DNA from: Aphis gossypii
Taxonomy: Eukaryota; Arthropoda; Insecta; Hemiptera; Aphididae
Reading direction: 5' to 3'
DNA: 64,000 bases
Assembly (NCBI RefSeq): GCF_020184175.1
Contig: NC_065531.1
Span: 55,449,213-55,513,212 of the forward strand
Of the stretch, positions 27,544 through 39,158 are shown piece after piece. The notes under the pieces were generated by a model. It was not told the DNA's origin. It made no database searches and worked only from the letters and a program-made list of their open reading frames with translations. A program made the position numbers and the translations under genes. Each line of letters begins with the position of its first letter. Position 1 is the first letter of the stretch.

Positions 27544-30500
27544 GGTTGATTCATTTATATTAATCATAATTTTAAAAACATAAATATATATAATATTCTG
27601 ATGTGCAGCAGAGAAAAGTCCACATCATATGATTTAAAATTTTATAAAGCTTTATAAGTACATCGTATCATAGAAAAATTATATGAAAATATAAAGACAC
27701 AAGACACGTACTGAATAATAAAATAGATATACATATGTAGATTTTTATTACAATTATCTTTATTATCTTTGTTTTTTATTTTTTAGGGACTTGGATTTTT
27801 GCCAACCATATTTTTTATTGGCATTTTCTAGATATAATTAAGGAAACATTGCAGTGTGTTTTAGAACAATAATAATATGGAATATCGCCGAGTTTAATGT
27901 TAAAGGCCACGAAATACCGTTTTTTTGAAAAAATCACATTATGTACAATACCTAGCGAAGGAGTAAGTTTTCAAATTCAAAATTTCTTATATTTAATCTA
28001 TAATGCGATGACTTATGAATGTGCATGCATAAAAACGTAAAAAATGTCAAATTTATTTTTCTCATCAGGCCCACAGCCATTTTTGCTCAGTTTTTTCTAA
28101 AAAAAAACTAGTTTTACGTATTTTTCACAGTGTAAATAAAGAGACATCATTTTATAAACGTACTATAATAGTAGTATACAATATAAATTATACACCTTAA
28201 TAAAATATGCTCCCTCCTGTGTAATTTTAGACATTTAAGATTTTTTACTTTTTAATTTTTTTTCGACAAATGATGATAACAGTCTACTATTTTCTGCTCT
28301 TACGACATATAATCTAGACTTGACGTACTTTAAATACACAAACAATTGGTACATGTAAATGAAAATAATATATAATATATTTAGGTAATTATTATATAAG
28401 TATAATTATAATTTTTTTAAAACTTATATCTTAAACTATTTGCTTTTTATTATATTGGAAATTTGGAAAATGTTCTGCATAGTTCAATGCTGGGTGAACG
28501 CCCCCCCCCCCAAAAAAATGCTATGTTTTTAGTAGAATTAGTTCAAACCATCAATTTTTTTTTTATAAAAGAAATTTCTTGAAATGAGACACTGCTGAAT
28601 GAAATAAAGTTTTTTGTACGTATACTGAACTGACCTCGTGTTGTTTTATTATGACATATTTTTTACGGATCTATAGTTATAAACATAAATCTAACCGTTA
28701 TGCTAATATATATTTGTATACATTTCAAGTTCAAATTTTCAACTACAATAAATCTGTGTAATCCATACATTAATAATTTTATTCTATAGAATAACGTGCA
28801 TGCATATGTTAACATGATTAATAATAATTCAATTTTAGTAGTTTCTGTTTTTTGTTATTGTCAAAAATAAATTTCTGAAGTTTAGTTCGTTTAAGAAAAA
28901 CATAATAATTTGACTACTTCGTGTTGGGCCAAGTGAATAATATTATAATAGCGAGCTTATATAATTTAAATATGATTGTTTAGTACACTGTTCATTAAAA
29001 AGTAAAATAATATAATAATATTAAAATGTGTGTGCATCAATTTATTTAAATTTTTTATTTTCATTGTATTTTATCGTATAATTTATTACTACCGTGTTTA
29101 GGTACAAATAGTATGTAGTATCACTGTAATCAATAGACAGTTTCTTTGTGTATTATCGTTATTATTATTACATAATATAATAATATTATATTGAGCGGAT
29201 AGGAGAAAATAACTATGCGTGTTAAAACCTCAAGCGTTTTCTGCATTATTATTCAAGGTGTTCAACATTTAATCGTCAGAGGAACAAAATCCGCATTTGA
29301 AAATTGATATTACCTAAATATTATAACCATACCTATAGGTTTCGCTGTAGAATAGGTGTAATATATTATGCTTGCAAAAGTATCATTATAAATATTTGTT
29401 GATGGCTGATGACAATAGTAATAATAATAATAATATAACTTAAAAACTATATTATACATCATTTGTACAGTAATTTCAAAGATATAACGTAACTATGCGG
29501 ATAGTAAAAATAAAAAAAATTTGAAAAACTCAAATACTGGAATTGTGTGTGTAACTGATCTATAAGACTTAATAGTTTTAAATCATCGATCGATATCGAT
29601 TATTATAGTTTCAAATAAGATTTTTGGATACATTTCTATTTTTTATATTTTAAACTAACATGTTTATTGAATACCTATGTTAAATTACTGTAAACGCAGG
29701 TAAATTTGGCACAAACGGGTGGTAAAAAAACTTTCTTTTTTTATTTCGAAGCAGATGGGCTGTATCCAAAATGAATTATTTTTTCATATCACAAATAAAT
29801 AATTCCCGTGTACTTGGATTAATAAATGTTGTTAAATTTCATTCTTAATAATTACCTATTCGAAGCCTCATTAGTAATTAGTCGTTACTCATTAGCAAAA
29901 CAAGTGAAAACGTCCTGCTCGTATTCATTGTTTTGTTGACATATTATTATCATTTAAATTAACTACATTTCGTATATTTTTTATTACAGGAAGCCAACGA
30001 TAATATTAAACCATGTGAAGTTCAAATATGTATTTACCGTTCGGTAGTAAGTAGGTAGTATTACTAAATTCTATTGGCCACATAATTACGTTGTCACGCT
30101 GGCCAAGTTTAAATGATGTATATAATAATATTATAGTAAGTTTACTTCTGCGTATAGAAATCATATAAAAGGGCAAATTGGGTTTTTCTTAACTTGTTCA
30201 TTGATTATTATATAACGATACCAATATCACATATCTGTAATTATATTAACTATGCAGTACGCGTTATCGTGTATTTAAATTTTAAACAAGCCAGAGGGTA
30301 CATTATACAGCCAAATTAACTTTAAGAAAAATATATTAAAATGAAAACTATCATCGCCGATGCGTCACTAGTATGAATTGTGAATACTCTAATAGTTGTC
30401 GGGTTCGAGGAGCGCTTAGTAGAAACAGTGATGTTGATGACCTTCCGCAGTGGTCTGGAGTTAGGTTAGTGGCCGTAGATTGGAGTGCTTAGCGCGTTTC

Positions 30501-33500
30501 AAGTATATATGTATGTGAAACAATATGTAGTGTTATATACGTTGATTGCTTTCGACGTACATAAATAAACACACACAATTAAAATACAGCACTTCCTCAT
30601 ACTGTTTTATTCTACAATGCATGAAGATGATCAAGTAATATCTGCAGAAGAAGCTAACTTTTTGTCCACTTTTATAAATCCCGTTCTCTTGTAAATTATA
30701 ACTTAGTTTTTATTTTGTTATGTATTCTATTATTTAGTATATTAAAACTTACTGACTAAGATTAAATACTAATGTTTTATATTACATATAAATGTTTTCA
30801 TTCAATTATAGTCAATATAGTCTTAATTCTAATGATCATGTACTGCAACAGGTAACACTATATATTATTTAACCTGACTTTATGTATATTATATTGTGAA
30901 TACATCAATATATATATATATATATATACATAATCCCAAAGTTTACTTAAAAACTAGAAATCAGTATTAGAATAATAAACACATAATTTAAAGGGGAAAG
31001 AGGTGGCATACTTGGTGAGTCACTCTGTATATAATACAAACACCGCGCACCGCTGCATTAAATCCATGTGGTTAAGATGAGTACAGCATACCTATTACTT
31101 ATTGGTGTATAGAGCATAATATATTTTAAATAACTTAGATATGTTGTGCCATTTAAGGAGTTCAGATGCGATACAAAGTTATTTTTTACTAACCAAGTAA
31201 TGTATAAAATAATTAGTTGAAGTACATATACATTACTTACATGTTTTAGTTATTTTATAAATTACCTAGGTATTTCTTAAACTATCTGATTCAACACTAA
31301 CATAAATATAATGATGGTATATATATAACATAAATTTAGCTTTCTTAACACACACCTACCTAGACGGGGCTAAAATAAATTAAGCTAATCGTTGATTTTA
31401 AAAATATATTAAGTATTTTTAGTTTTATCGGAATTAAATTTGTACACGTACCGGGAAAAAGTGTATTTTTTTTATCAATTTATATCGATTATTACTGTCG
31501 ACCTCAGCGAGTCGAAATAATGACATACCTATCTATGTATTACATATTTTGTATAATTATGTACATTCTTAGTCGTTCCCGTGAAGCCGTCGCACTCCGG
31601 ACCCTTCGGGGTCGTTGATCGTCCCAAATGTGTTACAAGGGCGATTCGAGTTGTATAATAAATATTATATGTATTTTTTTTTTATTGCAATACGCACACT
31701 GCTGGTATCATATTATAGAGTATGAGCGTTTGGAAACCGTACAGATTTTCCCACATTGCGAGCACGTCGGCCCCTACTGAGAAGAAAGCGAACATAATAA
31801 GAGGGAACTAATGGAGTTGGCGGCGGTGGAAAATGCGTGCAGGCGTTATAAGGAGTCAATGGCGGCGGTTCGTATCAGTGGCGGCGACCTTCGGAGGACG
31901 CGATATCTGAATTATTATAATATTGTGCAGCCGGTCAATTCGTCACACGGTCCACAATCGTATCATATCATTACAATATTGACTATTTACCGGCAGTAGG
32001 TACCTATATATATATATATATTATTATTTATTATTATATAGTTATATTGACTCATATATAGATTATATTCACGTTCCTAACCAATGTATATCTAATATAT
32101 AATTTCCAATGCCACCTGTACCGATATATAGGTTAAAACGTTAGGCATAAAATATAAATAAACACGATATGACGTGGCTTGTGTTGAACATACGGTTATC
32201 TGTAGAAGCATTATTTGTTGTGCAATATATTTATATGTATCCCCAATAGGTTTTATGCAACAGTGACGATAGCGCGGAATCTCGGTGTCGGATCCACAAA
32301 CTGGGTAAAGGGTAAACGGCTGTAGAATTGATTAGTATTGATATGTCCTTACTTAATGTATTCATGGTAATAATTAGAAAATGTAATGCTCAATAAACAA
32401 TAATTGCTTCTGAAGAGAAAACCTTTTCATAATAACTCGCCATTAAACCATAAGTTTTAAAAGAACATAATGACTGTAATAAAGCCTTTTCTCCACCCCT
32501 GAATACTGGGTCTGGTGATGGTAATATTGGTTTATTATAATGTTGTAGTGGACTGTGGTCTAAAAGTGGCCTCGAGAACTTTTTCTAGTCAAATCACGTT
32601 TCTTCACCTAATCTAGCGTAAATCTATTTTTATCGTTTTTGTACACAATCAAATTATAAAAAAAAACTGATTAGATTTTTTTTATTTAAAACATTAAATA
32701 CGATTTAAATAGTTAACGTATCAAACTCATCATCTAAATTTAATCATGAATATCTGTGAAATGAACACTGTTTGTGTTATTAGGAATGTATTTGTGGGTG
32801 TTTTGTACATAAATATAAATTTACTGTATTGTATGGCATTATGGCAAGAATAGCTGCAGTGTCATAATAAGGGGTGCTGAATTATTCATGTTCTAAACTT
32901 TATTGTTAAAAATTATTCAAACGCAGTAATTTTTTTTCAAAGAATTGTAAATAAAATAGTCTACATAATATTATTTTATCGATTCATCCAAGTTTTAAGT
33001 GATTTCTCGTGAATCAACATTACGTAGATGGACTATTCCATAATACACTTTGTTTGATTTTGAGATATTTTACTTAAAGATGTATAACTAAATTCTAATA
33101 TAATATATTAATAAAGATAGACAATTATTTTTAGTATAATTACGTATAGTACGATTCGTAAGAAGAGTATACGACTGAATGAATGTTCTGAAAATGGCAT
33201 TTAAACACATAAAAAAAAATCACATATAAAGTCGTACTTGAAAACACAAACTATATTATTTTGTTATATTAAATGTTAATATATGTATTCCATGTAACAT
33301 TATGATTTTTTTTACTCGTCTAATCTCTTAATAATAATTCATATTCGTCATTGTATGAATATTATAATACGAACATATTCAACTTAAAGTAAAATATCAC
33401 TCTACTCTATCTACCACGTTAAATGATGATTACATCACAAAATATACTTATCGTGTAAATACCAAGTGACCAGTGAATGGATTTATGCAAATATACTAAT

Positions 33501-34424
33501 CTTTTTTTCACACCGTATTTTTGAAACCATACTATCATCTTTACTGCATGTTTGAAGAAGGTGATACAGGTTTTGGATTCATTTAAGTGGCAGTGTAGCA
33601 GTATCTATACTAGTTGCACACTACGGCGAAAATTCCTTTTCAATTGCACTTTGCTCCCAAATTAATTTTTTTTGGTGAAAGTAAATTAAAATTCTCATTT
33701 CTTACATAAAACATAACAAGTAAAAATTACTTATACGTAAGTTGTTAAAATTATTGAAGTATAGGTAATCAAACTATAGCCTATAGAGCACTAGTTAATA
33801 ATATATAATATATTTTGCTGAAAATAATCATAAGATATTCAATCATTTTTCTTCCATTGTGGATCATAATCTAGTTTTAATTATTTTAAAGTTAGGAACT
33901 TATTTTCTTATTAAGTAACTAGATACTGGAAGAGTTAAAATTAATTTAACAATATTAAGATTATAATTCAAAAATTCAAAAATGTGTTAAAATTAAGTTT
34001 TACTTTGGTATAATATTATATAGTTAATAATTCTTAAATAATATTGTTCCTCAAATATTAAATTCTAAGAGGAGCAATGAAATATGAATGTATTCATTTT
34101 ACTATATGATGTGTTTATTTGTATATTTATACAGGATTAGTAGTTGAAAAATGTTAAGATTTTAAACTTTCAAAGTTATTTTAGATAGAAAATTAGATCT
34201 AGTTTATACTTTAAAGATGTTAGTTTTTAAATTCATTCGCTTTCCCCATCAAATAAAAATATATGCTATGGTTAGAAATACGTTATTTTCCAATAGATAC
34301 TTTCCTATTAAAAATTAAAATTTTCAACAAAACCGATTTTATTTATTTTTTTTTTTATGTAACTCGAAAACCATTAACTGTAGAAACTTGAAATTTTAAC
34401 CAAGTGTTTATAATACCATTTATA
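27544..34424. other. Non-coding stretch with two GC-richer islands
   Basis: Mostly AT-rich. It holds a C-run at about 28500, TA microsatellites at 30909-30930 and 32006-32022, and two short GC-richer islands at 30395-30510 and 31570-31930 that stand out from their surroundings. A 62-codon open frame at 31811-31999 lies in the second island but matches no family I know. No splice-linked gene model can be built. Confidence 0.4.
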
Positions 34425-34971
34425 TAGGGTGGGGTACAGGAATGGCAGATTTTAAAATTAGATTTTCTTTAGTAAATAAGATAGTAATTAAGATAAGAAT
34501 TCTCATATAATGATATTATTTTAAAAACAACATGTTATCGCCTATTTATTATTCAGACATTTAGTAAATATCAAACAGTAGAATGGTGAGCGTTGAGGAA
34601 CGGCGCTAATGTTTAATACGTTTTCATTTTAATCTGAAACGTCATGATTCGGTACTGTAAGTTAAGGCTATTAAAATATGGACTACCAACTTTGAAAAAA
34701 CGAGTTCTGTACTAAAAATGAAGCCTGTACGAAAAAATATCATTCATACACCTGAAAATGTCGCTGCTGTCAAGGCCGCCTCATTGAGTCCTGCAAGACG
34801 TTCTACACACAAAAATGTGATTGTTAAATTTATCCATCATCTCGAGGACATCATTTTTAAAAAATAAATGGTAAGTTATGTACTTAATGATAATAAATAA
34901 TAATTAATTTTTATTCGTTTTTTTATTTTATTATCTATCTTTGAAAACCGGCCGTTTTATGTTCCACCCTG
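34425..34971 (+). mobile_element. Internally deleted Tc1/mariner-superfamily transposon (second copy type)
   Basis: The left end TAGGGTGGGGTACAGGAATG and the reverse complement of the right end, CAGGGTGGAACATAAAACGG, form imperfect inverted repeats flanked by TA. The interior keeps decayed plus-strand transposase pieces. There is an N-terminal HTH region with stops (about 34586-34740). A linker follows that still reads HTPENVAAVKAASLSPARRS (about 34747-34806), and then a C-terminal tail FIHHLEDIIFKK and a stop (about 34831-34867). The tail matches in kind the HLSDVIFKT tail of the element at 1265-1839, so both come from related Tc3-like elements that lost the catalytic core. Non-functional. 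Confidence 0.7.
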
Positions 34972-35873
34972 TATTTACGATATAGTTTTCAAAATATTTT
35001 AATTATTTTTGAGCACGAGGAATTACCATTTTTTTAGTTTTTTTTTTTATATTAATGTCAAAAACTTATTCGTTTGGTCAAAAATTCTTGAAAATTGAAT
35101 ATATAATCTCAAAAAAATTATTCTTATACATATTCTTATCATGTACCTATTGTACCTGTAAAAAAATATTGAGAATACATAGGCACAATTATTTTTTATA
35201 TGCATTTGAAATAAGAATTTTGTTGAAATTCATAAAAGTTGCAAATTATTTTGTAGTTGAAAATTCATAAATATTTTTCTTTTTGCATCTAGGTTTTGGA
35301 AATATAATACAAGATTCTTAATTAATAGTTCATACTGAAATCATAAAATCTAAAAAATGTATTAAGATGATTATATTTTATTTTATAAACATTTTAAGTG
35401 AAAATTTGAATAAAATTAAATATACAAACAATGTATAATAACGTGCTGAAAAATTACTTATGTCGATTTTCGACATTTTTAATATTTTATTGTGTGAGCG
35501 TAATCTAAAATATTATAAGAGTTCATGAAAAAAAAAAACGTTTGCGATTTTTGTGTTTTCGCTACGTTTCCACATCGAAAGGAACGAATTTGAAGTATAT
35601 CGAAAATTGTGCCGATTTAGAGGTGTTTTTTTTTTATGTTTTTCGCGTAACAATTATTATTATAACCAACGCAATACTTAGCGTGTAACCGTTGTAACAT
35701 TATCAATAATTGTATATAATTTACGTGTATCCGACTACCCTATAGTGTCTTGAGCTACATGAAACACTTGACCTAGAAACCTTGGTCTACATCGGTCGTG
35801 GGTTTTCCACTATACTTTTAATATTATGTACCTAATTGTATGATTTATAATTTGTAATGTAGATACTTGTATA
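34972..35873. other. AT-rich spacer
   Basis: No gene recognised. A 71-codon frame at 35055-35270 is K/I/Y/F-rich chance sequence. The region around 35530-35620 (poly-A, then a slightly GC-richer stretch) shows nothing I can name. Confidence 0.4.
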
Positions 35874-36634
35874 CAGGGTGATTCAAAATTTATGCTACAG
35901 CCGTTTTATCATATCATAAATATTCAAAATAAATAAAAATGTATGATACGAAAGTTTTTTTTTATTTAGAAAAAAATCTAAAATTATTTGTAAGTTTAAT
36001 ATATATATTTTATTTTAGGGGGGGGGGGGTGTGGGTTGGAGATCAACTTTGGAAAATCAAATATAGGAACCTATACTGTTTTTGCAAACATAATTTAAAG
36101 ACATTTTTTTAAAATAAATTTCAGTGATTGAACAACATTCATTAATGCACAACTCTATGCTCTAGAATGAAGTGTTTAGAAATTGTATTATTCTTTATTT
36201 TTAATCCAGCGCCACGGTCGTGGCGCGAGCTAAGTAAAAAAAATAAAAGCGGCGGCACGACAGTGTATATTATCTCGAAGCAGGAGTTTCACATTAAAAC
36301 CGTGTAAATTTCGGTGTTTTTTGTCAAATGAGATAATTAATTATCTACTGAATCAATTTATACCTAGTAAATTGCAAAACATGAGGAAAATCATGCAGAT
36401 GATCCTTTTGTAAAAATCATAAAAATCGTACTGTTAGAAATTAAGTTATCAAAGGAAACGTGAAACATTTTTAATGAAAAATTATATTGAAATCTGGAAT
36501 CACGGCGGCCGCTTCTCGCGTTGTCGTGCCGACCGGGAATAAACACTAATATATGATATGTTAATAAACATTAATATAATTAATATTAATTAATATATTT
36601 ATTATTATTTAGGTATAAATGATAAAAATTGGTG

Positions 36635-36872
36635 ATATCAAAACAAAAACCCTCCGTCTAACTCCGTGTAAAAATTAGCTAAGTAAAAAAAAAAGAAAAA
36701 AATCAAAAAAAAATCATTGTATAACCAAAACTTTTTTCGCTTCATATAGAATTTATAAAACCAGTAATTTCAAAGCACTATAAAGATGTGATATCATAAA
36801 TAAATGCTAATTAACTGAATTTAAGTATATTTAGTCTGTTTCGATAATTTATTTACTTGGCGAGGAAATTTT
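36635..36872 (+). repeat. Left arm of long inverted repeat
   Basis: Starts ATATCAAAACAAAAACCCTC and ends GGCGAGGAAATTTT. It is almost identical to the reverse complement of 37042-37283; differences are a few bases and the length of an A-run. The near-identity implies recent origin or gene conversion between the arms. A transcript through both arms would form a long double-stranded RNA with a loop of about 169 nt. Confidence 0.9.
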
Positions 36873-37041
36873 TTACTTCATACGATACAATGATACAATA
36901 TAAGAACCGTGGCGCTGGATGAATAATTAGACAATAAGACATTATAAATTAAAAATATTACAGTTAACATTTCTATACTAATCAAAATAATACTCTACAA
37001 CCAATAATAACACTTTACACTGTATACTCTATATTAATACT

Positions 37042-37283
37042 AAAATTTCCTCGCCAAGTAAATAAATTATCGAAACAGACTAAATATACTTAAATTCAGT
37101 TTAATTAGCATTTATTTATGATATCACATCTTTATAGTGCTTTGAAATTACTGGTTTTATAAATTCTATATGAAGCGAAAAAAGTTTTGGTTATGCAATG
37201 ATTTTTTTTTTTGATTTTTTTCTTCTTTTTTTTACTTAGCTAATTTTTACACGGAGTTAGACGGAGGGTTTTTGTTTTGATAT
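37042..37283 (-). repeat. Right arm of long inverted repeat
   Basis: Begins AAAATTTCCTCGCCAAGTAA and ends GAGGGTTTTTGTTTTGATAT, the inverted partner of 36635-36872. The spacer 36873-37041 holds ACCGTGGCGCTGGAT (36906-36920), which is itself an inverted copy of 36204-36218. Confidence 0.9.
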
Positions 37284-37343
37284 TAATAATAAAATTATGA
37301 TTAATGGGTTAATGGGTTGTAACACAAATGTTTATTCACTCTG

Positions 37344-38935
37344 TATATATCTAAATAATATATATTATTATGTACTTATTTAGGTAGGTATACATGCCTT
37401 ATGTATGTTCGTGTGTCTAGTTTCACATGTTATATTATTCTGTATTCATTTATTTCTACGTGTACGACTTTATTATACATTATACAATATTATAATTATT
37501 ATAAAGGTACCCATTATATACTGTACAGTCGTACAGATAAACACTTTGATACAATAAGTCGTGTTCGGCCGGCTTCGTTTGGTGGTTTGGTTGCAGAATC
37601 GTAACATTCGATATGGCCCAAAAAAAAAAATATATAATATAATATATCTTGAAACCTATGTATAATATTATAATAATAATAATAATATATTTTTATTTGT
37701 GGTCAGTCAAGTGTACAGCAAAATGTTATGGTTATAACTTATTTTTGGCTGAATTTATTTCGTAATTCAGGTATACCTAATTAATTGGAATTGCGTAAAA
37801 AAGTGGCTAATCCAGAAGTGAGTTTTTGGCTATTATTGCTCTTTATTTTATTCTCTTCTATTGCATATTGAATCGGCAATAATTAGTGATAGTAATTCAG
37901 TTGTTAAATTATTCAATTTACAACAGCTTATTTAATTATATTGCTCTAATTGGATATTATTATATCTTAGTCCGTGGTCTGCAACAATCAATTACAATAC
38001 TAAAACTTATTATGTCTAAATTATTTGATCAATACAAAAACACTCAAGATTTAGCGTGTATGCGTGTAGGTACCCAAGATTTTGATCAAGATATAGCTTT
38101 AATTGACAAAAATATTAATTCAGTTTGTTGTTTGAAACAAATCCTCTTGATCAACATTATGATAGTAGGTATTGTGTGTACTATCATTCAGACTTTTAAA
38201 AATGGTATATGATGCTCAAACTATTTTTAAAATAATGAATATATTTACAATTCAACAATTCAAATTCAAATCTTACAACACTGTATGTCAAGTATACATT
38301 TTGTTTCCTTATTCCATAATAGTTTAATACATCTCGATGGGTATTACAATTGTTGATCAGTGCATGGCGGTTTACTGTTTAGCCGCCCCCGATTGGTTGT
38401 ATCCTAATCAGCAACTCAACTGATAATATTTGCACATTAATGAGTGATAACCGTTTTTTGAAAATCTTCATGATGATATTAATATGTTACAATATAATAT
38501 TATTATATACTAGGTTTGATTAGTTATTTTATTACTTATTAGTGTTATTACCTACATTAAGATTAATAAATAATTTTGTTGTTTAAACTTATTTTGATAA
38601 ATTAGTCGTAAACATCATTTTAGATTCCGATTTTAACCTTTTATTTTGTATCTTGTAATAATCTACTGAACAAGTAAGTAATATGTCATAAAAGTTTAGT
38701 ACCTATTTGTTTTGTTTTTATTTAGTCTTTAAATTCAATAATACCTTTGTCGAATATTTTAATCTAAAATAATTTACAAACATAGCCAATATTTGAATTA
38801 AATATTAATTGTTCTTTCATGTAGACAATTATAAGCTGACAGGCATTAATTGTGTCTTTTTGTTCGGTTGTCACTGCGTAGTATAGTTTTGAATTAAATA
38901 ATTATGTACTTAACATAATTTTTATTATTTTTCAG
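37344..38935. other. Upstream region of the HAUS7-like gene
   Basis: AT-rich, with one GC-richer patch at 38355-38400 that holds a TCAGT arthropod initiator-like word (38357-38361), a CCGCCCCC box and a GATTGG (inverted CCAAT box). It is a candidate promoter or first non-coding exon for the gene starting at 38966. The 108-codon frame at 37886-38212 has a mixed, somewhat protein-like second half (from MSKLFDQYKNTQDL) but no recognised domain, no splice link to the downstream gene and a hydrophobic, I/L/Y-rich first half; I do not call it a gene. Confidence 0.35.
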
Positions 38936-38965
38936 TTCATCACCTATACTTCATAATTTTACGTT

Positions 38966-39158
38966 ATGAAGGCTTTTTTGGAATGGGTACGTGATCGTTT
39001 CACCAAAGTCGATTTGATGTACTTAGTTGATATTGATGACGAAAATCTTCAATTATTGATATTTCAGAATGGACCTAGCAGAGATGAATTTATAAAGGTT
39101 TTGGTGTATAAATTGTTGTTGGATATTGATCCTGAGTTTGAATATTCAAAAACATATG
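38966..39158 (+). CDS. HAUS7-like gene, exon 1 (coding part)
   Basis: Encodes residues 1-64 plus one base. The donor is ATATG|GTATTA. A pyrimidine-rich acceptor (TTATTTTTCAG) at 38925-38935 shows that the exon itself probably starts at 38936, with a 5' non-coding exon further upstream. The frame is open from 38936, giving ten extra codons before the ATG. Confidence 0.7.

Larger units (their letters stand above)
35874..37343. mobile_element. TA-flanked fold-back type element with a 238-bp internal hairpin
   Basis: The left end CAGGGTGATTCAAAATTTAT and the reverse complement of the right end, CAGAGTGAATAAACATTTGT, match at about 22 of the first 30 positions, and TA flanks both ends. This fits a 1.47-kb non-autonomous Tc1/mariner-like element. 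No transposase frame is present. Inside are two long, nearly identical inverted arms (36635-36872 and 37042-37283), plus shorter inverted pairs (36204-36218 with 36906-36920; 36253-36261 with 36523-36531) and a G-run at about 36019-36030. The arms lie close to the right end rather than being centred, suggesting nested insertions or a composite fold-back element. Confidence 0.55.

Noticed and set aside
37886..38212. 108-codon frame upstream of the HAUS7-like gene
   Set aside because: The first half is I/L/Y/N-rich chance sequence; the second half looks somewhat protein-like, but there is no domain and no splice connection.
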